Shown here piece by piece: positions 54,917 through 63,264 of a stretch of DNA of 64,000 bases (its first letter is position 1; every line of letters begins with the position of its first letter). Position numbers and translations under genes: made by a program. The notes beneath the pieces were generated by a model, which saw nothing but the letters and a program-made list of their open reading frames with translations, was not told where the DNA came from and did no database searches. Origin of the DNA: an uncultured Chlamydiae bacterium (GTDB lineage: Bacteria; Chlamydiota; Chlamydiia; Chlamydiales; CACLRR01); NCBI GenBank assembly GCA_902609415.1, contig CACLRR010000002.1, positions 1 to 64,000 on the forward strand. Reading direction: 5' to 3'.

Positions 54917-56280
54917 TTACAAAAACAATTATTTCCTATTTGTGTGATGCATGTGGTCATTCACAACCGAAGTGGGCAGGAAATTGCCCTTCGTGTAAGG
55001 AGTGGAATACACTTAAGCAGTTTACAGAGAAAAAAGACAGTGGAGCACGTTATAGTGTTAAAGAGAGAGAGCGTTCTTGCCCCATTACTGATGTTACTCT
55101 AGAGCCTGTAGAAAGGATGAAAACTGGATTAGGTGAATTTGATCGTCTGATGGGTGGTGGGGTTGTTGTTGATTCATTGACGCTTCTCGGCGGCAATCCA
55201 GGGATTGGTAAGTCTACGATGATGTTGCAAGTAGCCTTCCAATTTTGCAAGTCTGGAAAAAAAGTTCTTTATGTTGCAGGTGAAGAGTCAAAGATGCAGA
55301 CATCACTTAGAGGAAAGAGATTAGAAACGATGCATCATCACCTTTTTGTTTTAGCAGACACCCTTTTTTCAAATATTGAAAAAGAGATTGAGCTTATTCA
55401 GCCAGACATTTTAATTGTGGATTCAGTGCAGATTGTATACAAGGGTGAAGTTGCTTCACTACCAGGATCTGTAACGCAGGTAAAAGAGATTGCCATGGAG
55501 TGTATGCATATGGCAAAAACACGTCATATTACAACATTTCTTATTGGCCATGTGACAAAGAGTGGGGATTTAGCAGGGCCGAGGGTATTGGAGCATATTG
55601 TTGATACCGTATTAGATTTTGAGGGTGATAAGGACTTTGGCTACCGCATCGTAAGGGCGCATAAAAATCGTTTTGGACCCACTGATGAAGTGGCTATGTT
55701 TCAGATGGAAGGCAAGGGATTGAAGGAAATTTTACATCCTTCTAAACTGTTTTTAGAGGAAAGACAAGAAGGTGTAACAGGGACGGTAGTCATTGCCTCT
55801 ATGGAGGGAACAAGAGCTATTTTAGTTGAGCTTCAAGCACTTGTTGCGCCGTCACATTTTTCCACTTCATCAAGGCGTTCTACAGGGGTAGATCAAAATC
55901 GCTTAGCACTTTTACTTGCTGTCTTAGAAAAAAAAGTGGGTTTTCATTTAGCTCAGATGGATATTTTTGTTTCTATTACTGGAGGAATAAAGATTGTGGA
56001 ACCTGCTGCAGATCTTGCTATTTTACTTGCTATAGCTTCTTCGTTTGCAAATCAGGTGTTGCCAAAAGATATGGCAGTCGTAGGGGAGGTGGGGCTTTCG
56101 GGTGAATGTAGGTCTGTTCCTTGGGTAGAAAATAGAATTAAAGAAGCAATGAACATGGGTTTTTCTAAAATGATGCTTCCTCAAAGATCACTCAAAGGGT
56201 TAAAGGAGCGTTTTAATCAAAAGATTGATTTAATAGGAGTTTCATCAGTAGCAGAAGCGATTAAAATTGCGATAGGTTAA
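54913..56280 (+). CDS. radA: DNA repair protein RadA
   Basis: The protein has a zinc finger of C-x2-C...C-x2-C type (CDACGHSQPKWAGNCPSC), Walker A GGNPGIGKST, the RadA KNRFGP motif and a C-terminal Lon-protease-like domain with SGECRSVPW. RadA processes recombination branches. Relatives begin with 8-12 residues before the first cysteine. The only usual start, TTG 54940, leaves one residue. ATA at 54913 has AAAGGA six bases upstream and would give MVTKTIISYL, similar to chlamydial RadA openings; it overlaps the rnc stop. I prefer that start, though it is an inference. Confidence 0.92.
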   Translation: MVTKTIISYLCDACGHSQPKWAGNCPSCKEWNTLKQFTEKKDSGARYSVKERERSCPITDVTLEPVERMKTGLGEFDRLMGGGVVVDSLTLLGGNPGIGKSTMMLQVAFQFCKSGKKVLYVAGEESKMQTSLRGKRLETMHHHLFVLADTLFSNIEKEIELIQPDILIVDSVQIVYKGEVASLPGSVTQVKEIAMECMHMAKTRHITTFLIGHVTKSGDLAGPRVLEHIVDTVLDFEGDKDFGYRIVRAHKNRFGPTDEVAMFQMEGKGLKEILHPSKLFLEERQEGVTGTVVIASMEGTRAILVELQALVAPSHFSTSSRRSTGVDQNRLALLLAVLEKKVGFHLAQMDIFVSITGGIKIVEPAADLAILLAIASSFANQVLPKDMAVVGEVGLSGECRSVPWVENRIKEAMNMGFSKMMLPQRSLKGLKERFNQKIDLIGVSSVAEAIKIAIG

Positions 56281-56282
56281 TT

Positions 56283-56639
56283 ATGTGGGAGACTTTGTGT
56301 GTCGGTGCTTTTGGAGGACTTGGAGCTCTGTTAAGATATTCATTAGTTGTCTTGTTTGCAAAGGGACAGTTGATCTCCTTTCATTCTCTTTTAGCAAATG
56401 TGATAGGTTCTTTTTGTATGGGGCTTTTTTCTTATTTGTTTATAGATAGTCATTATCTGCAGACAGCACTTCTTGTTGGTTTTTGTGGAGGGTTAACTAC
56501 CTTTTCATCATTTATCTTTGAGACTACGATGCACTTGAGGAGGAAGGAGATTTTTCTAAGTCTTGCTTATCTTGTTGCCACAGTGGTAGTTTCTCTTATT
56601 TTCTGGTTTTTTGGAGTTTTTTTAGGGAGAGGATTGTGA
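56283..56639 (+). CDS. crcB: CrcB-type fluoride channel subunit 1
   Basis: The 118-residue protein has four membrane helices, with GGLGALLRYS near the start and NVIGSFCMGLFSY, GFCGGLTTFSSF in the middle, the hallmarks of the fluoride channel FluC/CrcB. The dual-topology dimer exports fluoride. It starts two bases after radA and overlaps the second crcB by one or four bases. The conserved TTFSSF is intact. Confidence 0.93.
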   Translation: MWETLCVGAFGGLGALLRYSLVVLFAKGQLISFHSLLANVIGSFCMGLFSYLFIDSHYLQTALLVGFCGGLTTFSSFIFETTMHLRRKEIFLSLAYLVATVVVSLIFWFFGVFLGRGL

Positions 56640-56986
56640 TGCAAATGATTTGGGTGTTTATCGGAGGCTTTTTAGGGACGATTATAAGATATTCTGTTGA
56701 ATTTTCAGGTGCAACATTTTTTGTGAATATGATGGGATCATTTTTTATTGGACTGATTTACGCTCTTTTAGGTACTTCTAAAAGGCAAGAGCATCTTAAA
56801 TTTTTTTTAATTATTGGCATTCTAGGCAGTCTAACAACGGTGTCTCATTGGATTAGTGAGATTGGATTAGATCTTAGATGGCATCACTATCTTTCTTTAT
56901 TATTTCAGATTATTATTGTACCAATAGTAGGAATTTTACTTTGTTCTTTTGGCTATGAAAGGGGGCGTAAATTAAAAAAGATGTAA
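56639..56986 (+). CDS. crcB: CrcB-type fluoride channel subunit 2
   Basis: The 115-residue protein also has the fold: GGFLGTIIRYS, NMMGSFFIGLIYA and GILGSLTTVSHW. In this copy the TTFSSF site reads TTVSHW, losing the conserved Phe pair. In firmicutes such pairs make an obligate heterodimer with fixed topology. ATG 56639 overlaps the stop of copy 1; GTG 56636 is possible. The end overlaps the putative hemC start region by 16 bases. Confidence 0.9.
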   Translation: MQMIWVFIGGFLGTIIRYSVEFSGATFFVNMMGSFFIGLIYALLGTSKRQEHLKFFLIIGILGSLTTVSHWISEIGLDLRWHHYLSLLFQIIIVPIVGILLCSFGYERGRKLKKM

Positions 56987-57621
56987 TAAGAGTCGGCGCT
57001 AGAGATTCCAATCTTTCTAAAGAGCAGGTAAGAGAGGTGGAAGAGCTTCTTAAACCTATTAATATTATTTTTGAGCCTGTTTTTGTAAAGACTTACGGAG
57101 ATATAGATAAGAAGAGATCACTAAAAAATCTACCAAAGGATGATTTTTTTACAAGGGAAGTGGAGCAGTTGCATTTTAAGGGGAGTGTGGATCTCAGTAT
57201 TCATTCTTTAAAGGATCTTCCGGAGCGCTTACAAGAAGGGCTTGTTTTGGTTGCTGTTACAAAGGGGATTGATTCAAGGGATGCCTTAGTTTTCTCTAAA
57301 AATTTAGATATAGAAACACCTTTTATTGTTGGTACATCATCAAAGAGTAGGGAAAAGAATGTTTTAAAAATATTCCCAAAGGCTGTTTGCAAAGATATAC
57401 GAGGAACAATTGAGGAGAGGATAGAGCAAATGGATTTTGGATTTTATAATGGTGTGGTGATTGCAGAGGCAGCAATTTTACGACTAGGGCTTTTGGATTT
57501 AAAGCGGATTTATCTTAAAGGCGCAACAGCCAAAGGTCAAGGTCAGCTTGCAATTGTAGCTAGAGCAGATGATCTTAATATAAAGAAACGGTTATTAACG
57601 TCTGGAATTGAGTTTGGATAG
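56971..57621 (+). CDS. hemC: Porphobilinogen deaminase, short form
   Basis: Residues 5-14 read VIRVGARDSN, the HemC opening, so the protein must start before the first usual codon (GTG 57037). ATT 56971 follows GGGGG at five bases and would give IKKDVIRVG. The catalytic aspartate is present in HSLKDLPERL. The protein ends near 216 residues, after the AKGQGQLAIVARA block, without the third domain and without the cysteine that holds the dipyrromethane cofactor in E. coli HemC (about 310 residues). Chlamydial HemC is also short, as I recall. The reaction polymerises four porphobilinogens. It follows crcB and precedes the convergent Bax-inhibitor gene. Confidence 0.88.
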   Translation: MKKDVIRVGARDSNLSKEQVREVEELLKPINIIFEPVFVKTYGDIDKKRSLKNLPKDDFFTREVEQLHFKGSVDLSIHSLKDLPERLQEGLVLVAVTKGIDSRDALVFSKNLDIETPFIVGTSSKSREKNVLKIFPKAVCKDIRGTIEERIEQMDFGFYNGVVIAEAAILRLGLLDLKRIYLKGATAKGQGQLAIVARADDLNIKKRLLTSGIEFG

Positions 57622-58302
57622 TAGTCTTAGAATCTCTAGATAAAGCCAAACAAGTGTGACCATTAGGGTGAACCCTGCAAACCATTCCATATATTTTGGT
57701 GATTTTCCTTTCATTTTTTCGATAAAGTCAAAATCCATGATAAGATTCATGGCAGCAATAATAATGACAAAAACAGAAAATCCAATACCAACAAGACCAT
57801 TAGAATGGATAAATGACATTGGCATTCCAAAGATTGAGAGAATCATCGAGAGGAAATAGAGAAGAGCAATGCCTCCGGTAGCTGCAAAGACACCAAGTCG
57901 GAATTTATCTGTGACCTTGATCATTCCACTTTGGTAAATGATGAGCATGCTAAAGAGAACAGAAAGGGTCAGAAGGACAGCCTGGAAGATAATGGGCCCG
58001 TAAGCGTTTGCATAGGTAAGGGAGATCGCCCCGAGAAGCAAACCTTCAAAAAAGGCGTATAGAGGTGCAAAAAATTTGGCAAGGTGTTTTTTGACAATAA
58101 TAGCAATGAACGAGATGATCGATCCAATAAGACCTATCATTAGGAAAGAAGAGCTTTCGGAGAGAGGCTGGGAAAAGGCGTAGGCTGCAGACATAAAAAG
58201 GATGAGAGCAAGTATGAGGGATTTGTGGACAACGCCTCTTATTGAAAGCATTTCTTCTGCATTTTGTTGTGGGAAGTATCTTTCCTGAAGGAGTGGGTTC
58301 AT
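57595..58302 (-). CDS. Bax inhibitor-1 / YccA family membrane protein
   Basis: The 235-residue protein has a polar start followed by seven hydrophobic helices and fits the Bax inhibitor-1/YccA pattern, with the opening MLSIRGVVHKSLILALIL and the central FEGLLLGAISL. Family members are calcium-leak or protease-modulating membrane proteins, with functions poorly defined in bacteria. It lies on the opposite strand between hemC and hemD, overlapping the end of hemC by 27 bases. Its origin could be old; the family is widespread in bacteria. Confidence 0.82.
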   Translation of the reverse strand: MNPLLQERYFPQQNAEEMLSIRGVVHKSLILALILFMSAAYAFSQPLSESSSFLMIGLIGSIISFIAIIVKKHLAKFFAPLYAFFEGLLLGAISLTYANAYGPIIFQAVLLTLSVLFSMLIIYQSGMIKVTDKFRLGVFAATGGIALLYFLSMILSIFGMPMSFIHSNGLVGIGFSVFVIIIAAMNLIMDFDFIEKMKGKSPKYMEWFAGFTLMVTLVWLYLEILRLLSKLNSRR

Positions 58303-58339
58303 AGTAGACCTCTTTATTTTTATTTAGTATAGTACAGAA

Positions 58340-58998
58340 ATGAAAAAAAAGACACTCTATTTAGGGCTTAACCCTAAACATTATGAAACAGATAATGAGA
58401 TAGTACATTTCCCAGTGATTGAAATAGCACCGCGTTGTTTTTCTAATAAGGAGATTCAAGAGGTGTTTTTACACATAGAAAAATATACAGACATCATTTT
58501 TACAAGCAAAAGTTCTGTACAGATTTTCTTTGACTACATAAAGCGTGCAGGCAAAGCCATTGATGATCTTGAAGGTGTTGACTTCATAGCTATAGGGAAA
58601 ATAACTGCTAAGTGGCTTAGAGGGTTTGGAGTTGAGGTAGCAAATGTTGCAGAGGATGAGACGCAGGAGGGAATCATTGCTCTTCTTTCTACCATTGAAT
58701 TAAAGAAAGTTTGGTTCTATTGCCTCAATCATCAAAAGCAAGAGTAAAGCTTGCACATTTTCTTGTTGAAAAGGGTGTACATCATCAGATTGTGCACCTT
58801 TATGATACAAAGACAAAAAAGGATCTCAAGTATCCCAAAATAGATCAGTTTGAGGAGGTGGTTTTTACAAGTCCATCTACCGTGGATGCGTTTTTTTCAA
58901 CCATTCCAAAAGATATGATTCATGATGTGTATCGTTATAAAGTGATCGGTCCTATCACTGCTGAAGTATTAAAAGAAAGATTGAATGTATTAGTGTGA
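58340..58998 (+). pseudogene. hemD: Uroporphyrinogen-III synthase (hemD), interrupted by a frameshift
   Basis: Two frames together form a HemD-like protein. Residues from 58340 to about 58710 carry FTSKSSVQIFFDYI and FIAIGKITAKWL. From 58711, in the frame one base back, the second half reads LLPQSSKARVKLAHFLVEKG, then VVFTSPSTVDAFF and VIGPITAEVLKERL to 58998. The first frame stops at 58744-58746 and the second is closed upstream by a stop at 58696, so the shift lies between 58699 and 58743. The missing base is probably near AAAGTTTGGTTC. Either a pseudogene, a sequencing error or programmed frameshift is possible. The rest of the haem genes here are otherwise intact. Confidence 0.75.
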
Positions 58999-59032
58999 AT
59001 GTGTTAAATTTTTTAAAAAATCAGGGGGAAGT

Positions 59033-59626
59033 ATGACATATGAATTACCAAAATTACCTTATTCTTATGATGCACTAGAGCCAAATATTGATGCTAAAAC
59101 AATGGAGATACACCACACTAAGCACCATCAGACATATGTCACTAAATTGAAGGAAGCATTAGAGGTGCTCAAAATTACAGAGGCAGATATTGAAAAATTG
59201 ATTACAACCCATAGGGATAAACCCGCTGTAAGAAATCATGGTGGAGGTCACTATAATCACTCTCTCTTTTGGGAGATATTGCAGCCCAAGGGATCAAGTG
59301 AACCTAGTGGATCTCTTATGAAACAAATAGCCGTTGATTTTGGAGACTTTGACTCCTTTAAGGAGAAGTTTGCAAGCGCTGCAGCAACACGGTTTGGATC
59401 TGGATGGGCATGGCTTGTTGTTAAGAACGGAAAATTAGCTATTCTATCAACACCTAATCAAGACAACCCACTGATGGATGGCCATGGAGTGCCTATTCTT
59501 GGAATTGATGTATGGGAGCATGCGTATTACTTAAACTATCAAAATAGAAGACCTGATTATATTAATGCTTTTTGGAATGTTGTTAATTGGGATGTAGTTT
59601 CAGAAAAATATGAGGCATGTAGTTGA
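59033..59626 (+). CDS. sodM: Superoxide dismutase (Fe/Mn type)
   Basis: The 197-residue protein has the Fe/Mn SOD motifs: [10 protein letters not shown] early, a [10 protein letters not shown] helix, and [18 protein letters not shown] near the end, giving the four metal ligands (three His and one Asp). It removes superoxide in the cytoplasm. The sequence alone does not fix the metal. The stop overlaps the next start (TGATG). The C. trachomatis homologue lies near accD and dut, as it does here. Confidence 0.97.
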   Translation: MTYELPKLPYSYDALEPNIDAKTMEIHHTKHHQTYVTKLKEALEVLKITEADIEKLITTHRDKPAVRNHGGGHYNHSLFWEILQPKGSSEPSGSLMKQIAVDFGDFDSFKEKFASAAATRFGSGWAWLVVKNGKLAILSTPNQDNPLMDGHGVPILGIDVWEHAYYLNYQNRRPDYINAFWNVVNWDVVSEKYEACS

Positions 59627-61029
59627 TGAAATTTGATAATCGAACGACAGAGAGTGCGGTTAAAGTTTACGCCATAAATAAAGTGGCTGAGAAAGTGTCT
59701 GAAAAGGTAAAAAAAAGACTATTGAAGGAACAATGTCAGGAAGAGCCTAAATTTGAGTGTGCCTCAATCAATGGAGAACTGGTCATTGTTACCTCTTTGA
59801 TAAAAGATACTGAACATGGAGTAAGGGTTTTTGGTGCAGATTTAGTTCGGTATCTAGATGCTAATCAACATGAAGAAGCTGTTGTAGAATTAGACCACAC
59901 ATTTGAAAAGAAAGCACATCGTATAGCCTTTCTTGAAGGAGCTTTATTATCTACATATAGGTTTGATAGGTATAAGGATGTTTCTAAAAGCTCACTTAAG
60001 AATCTATTGATAGTTGGCGTTGATTTTTTAGAAGAGGAGATAGCCCAGGCTAAAATAATATCTGATAGCGTTGCATTTTCTAGAGATTTAGTTAATACCC
60101 CGCCTAATGATATGAAACCTTCGAATGTAGTTGATGCATTTAAGAGTATGGCTGATGAAAAAGTTAAGATACAGGTTCTTAATGAAGAAGAATGTTCTGT
60201 TTTAGGCATGGGAGCTTATCTTGCTGTTGCTAGAGGTTCTAAAAGTAATCCTAAGTTCCTTCATGCTACATATAAATCAAAAAAATCTACAAAACGTATA
60301 GCTTTAGTAGGTAAGGGAGTTACATTTGACACTGGCGGACTTTCGTTAAAACCCCCTAAGAGCATGTTAAATATGAAGTCTGATATGAGTGGATTGGCAG
60401 TTGTTTTAGGTGTAATAATTGCTGTTTCACGATTGGATCTTGCTGTTGAACTGCATGTAATATCAGCTATAGCGGAAAATGCAGTAGACGGTGATTCTTA
60501 TCGCCCTGATGATGTGGTTAAAGCTTCTAATGGTAAAACTATAGAGGTTAAAAATACTGATGCAGAAGGCAGGCTAACACTTGCTGATGCCTTAGTCTAT
60601 ACAGAAAAACTAGATAACGAACTTGACTATGTTATTGATATAGCAACACTTACGGGTTCTGCAGCAGTGGCGCTTGGCTCTGATTTTGCAGCAATATTTT
60701 CAAGAGATAGGAAGCTTGTAGATTCGATAACAGAGGCAGCAGAATGCCAAGGGGAAGGAGTTTGGCAACTTCCTCTTCCGAAATCGTATAAAAAATTGCT
60801 AAAATCTGAAGTTGCTGATCTTTCAAATATTGGCTCAACTCCTTATGGTGGGGCAATTACCGCAGCTTTATTTTTAGAAGAGTTTGTGACTACATCAAAT
60901 TGGGCACATATTGATATAGCAGGGTGTGATTTTAATAATGGAAGCGCTGAAAATTGCAAACCAAATGGAGCATTGGTGCCTCTACTTCGTACTCTTACTC
61001 AATGGGTTAAGGAGATTTCGGATGCTTAA
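59626..61029 (+). CDS. pepA: Leucyl aminopeptidase (M17)
   Basis: The 467-residue protein has the M17 zinc peptidase layout. It has a divergent N-terminal domain, then VGKGVTFDTGGLSLKP, with lysine and aspartate ligands, and the NTDAEGRLTLADAL signature that contains the metal ligands. It removes N-terminal residues from peptides. I chose ATG 59626, overlapping the sodM stop. In C. trachomatis the pepA gene is elsewhere as I recall, so its place between sodM and accD is a local rearrangement. Confidence 0.95.
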   Translation: MKFDNRTTESAVKVYAINKVAEKVSEKVKKRLLKEQCQEEPKFECASINGELVIVTSLIKDTEHGVRVFGADLVRYLDANQHEEAVVELDHTFEKKAHRIAFLEGALLSTYRFDRYKDVSKSSLKNLLIVGVDFLEEEIAQAKIISDSVAFSRDLVNTPPNDMKPSNVVDAFKSMADEKVKIQVLNEEECSVLGMGAYLAVARGSKSNPKFLHATYKSKKSTKRIALVGKGVTFDTGGLSLKPPKSMLNMKSDMSGLAVVLGVIIAVSRLDLAVELHVISAIAENAVDGDSYRPDDVVKASNGKTIEVKNTDAEGRLTLADALVYTEKLDNELDYVIDIATLTGSAAVALGSDFAAIFSRDRKLVDSITEAAECQGEGVWQLPLPKSYKKLLKSEVADLSNIGSTPYGGAITAALFLEEFVTTSNWAHIDIAGCDFNNGSAENCKPNGALVPLLRTLTQWVKEISDA

Positions 61030-61090
61030 ATTTGTTTGATTAGCCTTTTTTTCTTTAAAAGGTTAGGTTAGGATTAAATAAAGGTTTGTT

Positions 61091-61336
61091 ATGGTATTTT
61101 TTAATTTATTTAAGCAATCAAAGCAGAGGGTTGAAATAATAAGAGAAGATGATTTTAGAAGCGTTATCCAGTGTTTTGGCTTTCAACTAACTATTTTTGC
61201 TGATCAATTGAAGAAAAAAGTATGTTTTTTTAAAAACTGTAAATGGCAAGTGAGCTTTTTACCTTTGTTTTGTTCGTCTCTTTTTGTTATTATGAGTAGT
61301 CTGCAATTAAATAGAGGGTCTTTGTGGGTTTTTTAA
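61091..61336 (+). pseudogene. Decayed partial duplicate of the accD 5' end
   Basis: The 81-residue frame aligns without large gaps with the start of AccD: VFFNLFKQSKQRVEI against [15 protein letters not shown], and later FADQLKKKVCFFKNCKW against [17 protein letters not shown]. The zinc-finger cysteines are partly lost (CFGFQ for CSGCQ). The DNA keeps near-identity in the first 30 bases, offset by about 233 bases from accD. The tail from about residue 58 is unrelated. It looks like a tandem partial duplication that has decayed, although an expressed short protein cannot be excluded. Confidence 0.7.
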
Positions 61337-62280
61337 ATTTATTTAAGCGATCAAAACCGAAGATTAAAATTAAAACTACGAAGAAGGATGGTTTTAGTGG
61401 ATGGATGAAATGTTCTGGATGCCAGGAGATGATTCATGCAAATGAGTTAAAAGAAAATTTACATTGTTGCAACAAGTGTGGATTTCATTACCGATTTTCT
61501 GTGGAACAGCGTGTAGCGCAGCTTATTGACAAGGGAACATTTGAAGAATTATTTAAGGAAGTTTCTCCTGTAGATCCGTTAGAGTTTGAAGATCAGGAGA
61601 AGTATAGTGACAGAATAGCAAGAAGCCAGAAGAAGACGGGGAAAAAGGATGCTCTTCTTGCTGGTGTAGGTGACATTGAAGGAATTAGAGTGGCTCTTGG
61701 AGTAATGGATTTCAGCTTTATGGGTGGTTCAATGGGTTCTGTTGTAGGAGAAAAAATCACTTTACTAGTAGAGCATGCCATAAAGCATAAGTTGGGTGTG
61801 ATTCTGGTTACTTGCTCTGGCGGCGCGCGAATGCAAGAGTCAATTTTTTCTTTAATGCAAATGGCAAAGACTTCAACTGCACTGGCAAAGCTAGGTGAGC
61901 ATGCTCTTCCTTATATTGCGGTATTAACCAATCCAACAACAGGTGGTGTGACTGCATCTTTTGCTACATTAGGTGATGTTATTGTTGCAGAACCTAATGC
62001 ACTTATTGGATTTGCAGGACCTAGAGTTGTAGAGCAGACTATTGGTCAGAAATTGCCACCCGGAGCCCAGCGCTCGGAGTTTTTATTGGAAAATGGGATG
62101 ATTGATTCTATTAGTCATCGTAAGGATTTAAAGGAAAAAATAGCCTACTTCTTAAAATGTTTTATGCATAAACAGAACAATGTTGTACAATCTCTTTCAG
62201 AAAGAAGCCAAGGTGATAATGACTATAAAAGTAGAATTATCAAGTTCTTAACTGCAGCTGTTAGTGGTGAGAAAGGCTAA
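61324..62280 (+). CDS. accD: Acetyl-CoA carboxylase carboxyltransferase subunit beta
   Basis: The 318-residue protein has an N-terminal zinc finger with CSGCQ and CCNKCG (about 37-60) and a crotonase-fold carboxyltransferase domain with [15 protein letters not shown] and [12 protein letters not shown]. It pairs with AccA to transfer carboxyl from biotin to acetyl-CoA. The start is GTG 61324, with GAGGG upstream. It is followed by dut, as in C. trachomatis. An N-terminal fragment of itself lies immediately upstream. Confidence 0.96.
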   Translation: MGFLNLFKRSKPKIKIKTTKKDGFSGWMKCSGCQEMIHANELKENLHCCNKCGFHYRFSVEQRVAQLIDKGTFEELFKEVSPVDPLEFEDQEKYSDRIARSQKKTGKKDALLAGVGDIEGIRVALGVMDFSFMGGSMGSVVGEKITLLVEHAIKHKLGVILVTCSGGARMQESIFSLMQMAKTSTALAKLGEHALPYIAVLTNPTTGGVTASFATLGDVIVAEPNALIGFAGPRVVEQTIGQKLPPGAQRSEFLLENGMIDSISHRKDLKEKIAYFLKCFMHKQNNVVQSLSERSQGDNDYKSRIIKFLTAAVSGEKG

Positions 62281-62311
62281 TTTTTTTAATTTTCGAGCAG
62301 GGGTTGCTAGT

Positions 62312-62746
62312 ATGAATAGAATACGTATATCTGTTAATAGGGAAGAGTTGAAGCCAACCTACACAACTAAAGGGGCAGCAGGAGCGGATATAAGGGCAGA
62401 TATAGAAAATAGTATTATTCTGAAGCATAATGAGAGAATTCTAGTACCTACAGGTATATCTTGTGAAATTCCAGAGGGATTTGAAATTCAAATAAGGCCT
62501 CGAAGTGGATTGGCATTAAAGCATGGTATTACTGTTTTGAATGCACCAGGAACGATTGATAGTGATTATCGTGGGGAAATTAAGGTTATACTGATAAATT
62601 TTGGTGGGTATGATTTTGAAATTGAGCCTATGATGAGAATTGCTCAGATTGTGGTGGCACCTGTTGTAGTAGCAGAATTTGATATTATGAGAGAGTTAAG
62701 TGAAACTGCGCGTGGATCAGGTGGATTCGGACATACAGGAGCTTAG
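62312..62746 (+). CDS. dut: dUTP diphosphatase
   Basis: The 144-residue protein has the five trimeric dUTPase motifs. These include [10 protein letters not shown], the [12 protein letters not shown]-loop-like motif, [11 protein letters not shown] and the C-terminal [11 protein letters not shown]. It hydrolyses dUTP to dUMP and limits uracil in DNA. I chose ATG 62312; the TTG/GTG-type start at 62264 would overlap accD. accD precedes and ptsN follows by seven bases, the chlamydial order. Confidence 0.97.
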   Translation: MNRIRISVNREELKPTYTTKGAAGADIRADIENSIILKHNERILVPTGISCEIPEGFEIQIRPRSGLALKHGITVLNAPGTIDSDYRGEIKVILINFGGYDFEIEPMMRIAQIVVAPVVVAEFDIMRELSETARGSGGFGHTGA

Positions 62747-62753
62747 TTAGACA

Positions 62754-63233
62754 ATGCCATTATTATTTAAAAAGAAGAAACTAGAACTAGAAGACTATTT
62801 ATGTGAGCCAAGGAATGTGGCTTTTATAGAGGGTAATGACCCACTTAGCGCTATTAATAAGTTGATAGAATTAGCAATAAAGGATGAGTCTACAATATCA
62901 AGAGAGGTTATTTTTGAAGCGATACAGAAGAGAGAGGAGATCATCTCCACGGGGATCGGTGTAGGTATTGCTCTTCCGCATGCAAAGGTGGATGATATTG
63001 ATGATTTTTATATTGCCTTAGGTATTCATAAGGGAGAGGGAATAGTATGGAATTCTATAGACAAGGAACCTGTTAAGATAATTTTTTTAATTATTGGCCC
63101 AAGTTCTAAACCTAAAGAATATCTACAAATATTATCTAAAATTACTACAATATTAAGAAATAATGAAAAACGAGAAGAGCTTGTTTGGTCAAGAAGTGTA
63201 GAAGAAGTAGTCAATATATTAGAAAGATGCTAG
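62754..63233 (+). CDS. ptsN: PTS IIA-like nitrogen-regulatory protein PtsN (copy 1)
   Basis: The 159-residue protein has the EIIA(Ntr) fold. Phosphoryl-accepting His lies in GIALPHAKVDDI near residue 76. The C-terminal end is LLVE-type helical. Chlamydiae keep PtsN although they lack a full sugar PTS, and it may sense phosphate or potassium state via PtsP and HPr. dut precedes it; a second PtsN starts 31 bases downstream. Confidence 0.92.
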   Translation: MPLLFKKKKLELEDYLCEPRNVAFIEGNDPLSAINKLIELAIKDESTISREVIFEAIQKREEIISTGIGVGIALPHAKVDDIDDFYIALGIHKGEGIVWNSIDKEPVKIIFLIIGPSSKPKEYLQILSKITTILRNNEKREELVWSRSVEEVVNILERC

Positions 63234-63264
63234 ATTGCTCTTGTTTTTAGATAAGGAAGGTTGC

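Noticed and set aside
54940-56280. radA starting at TTG 54940
   Set aside because: This would place the first zinc cysteine at residue 2, while family members keep 8-12 residues before it, and no ribosome site precedes it at a proper distance.
61091-61336. A separate functional small gene upstream of accD
   Set aside because: Its sequence aligns with the accD start and has lost zinc ligands, so a decayed duplicate is more likely.
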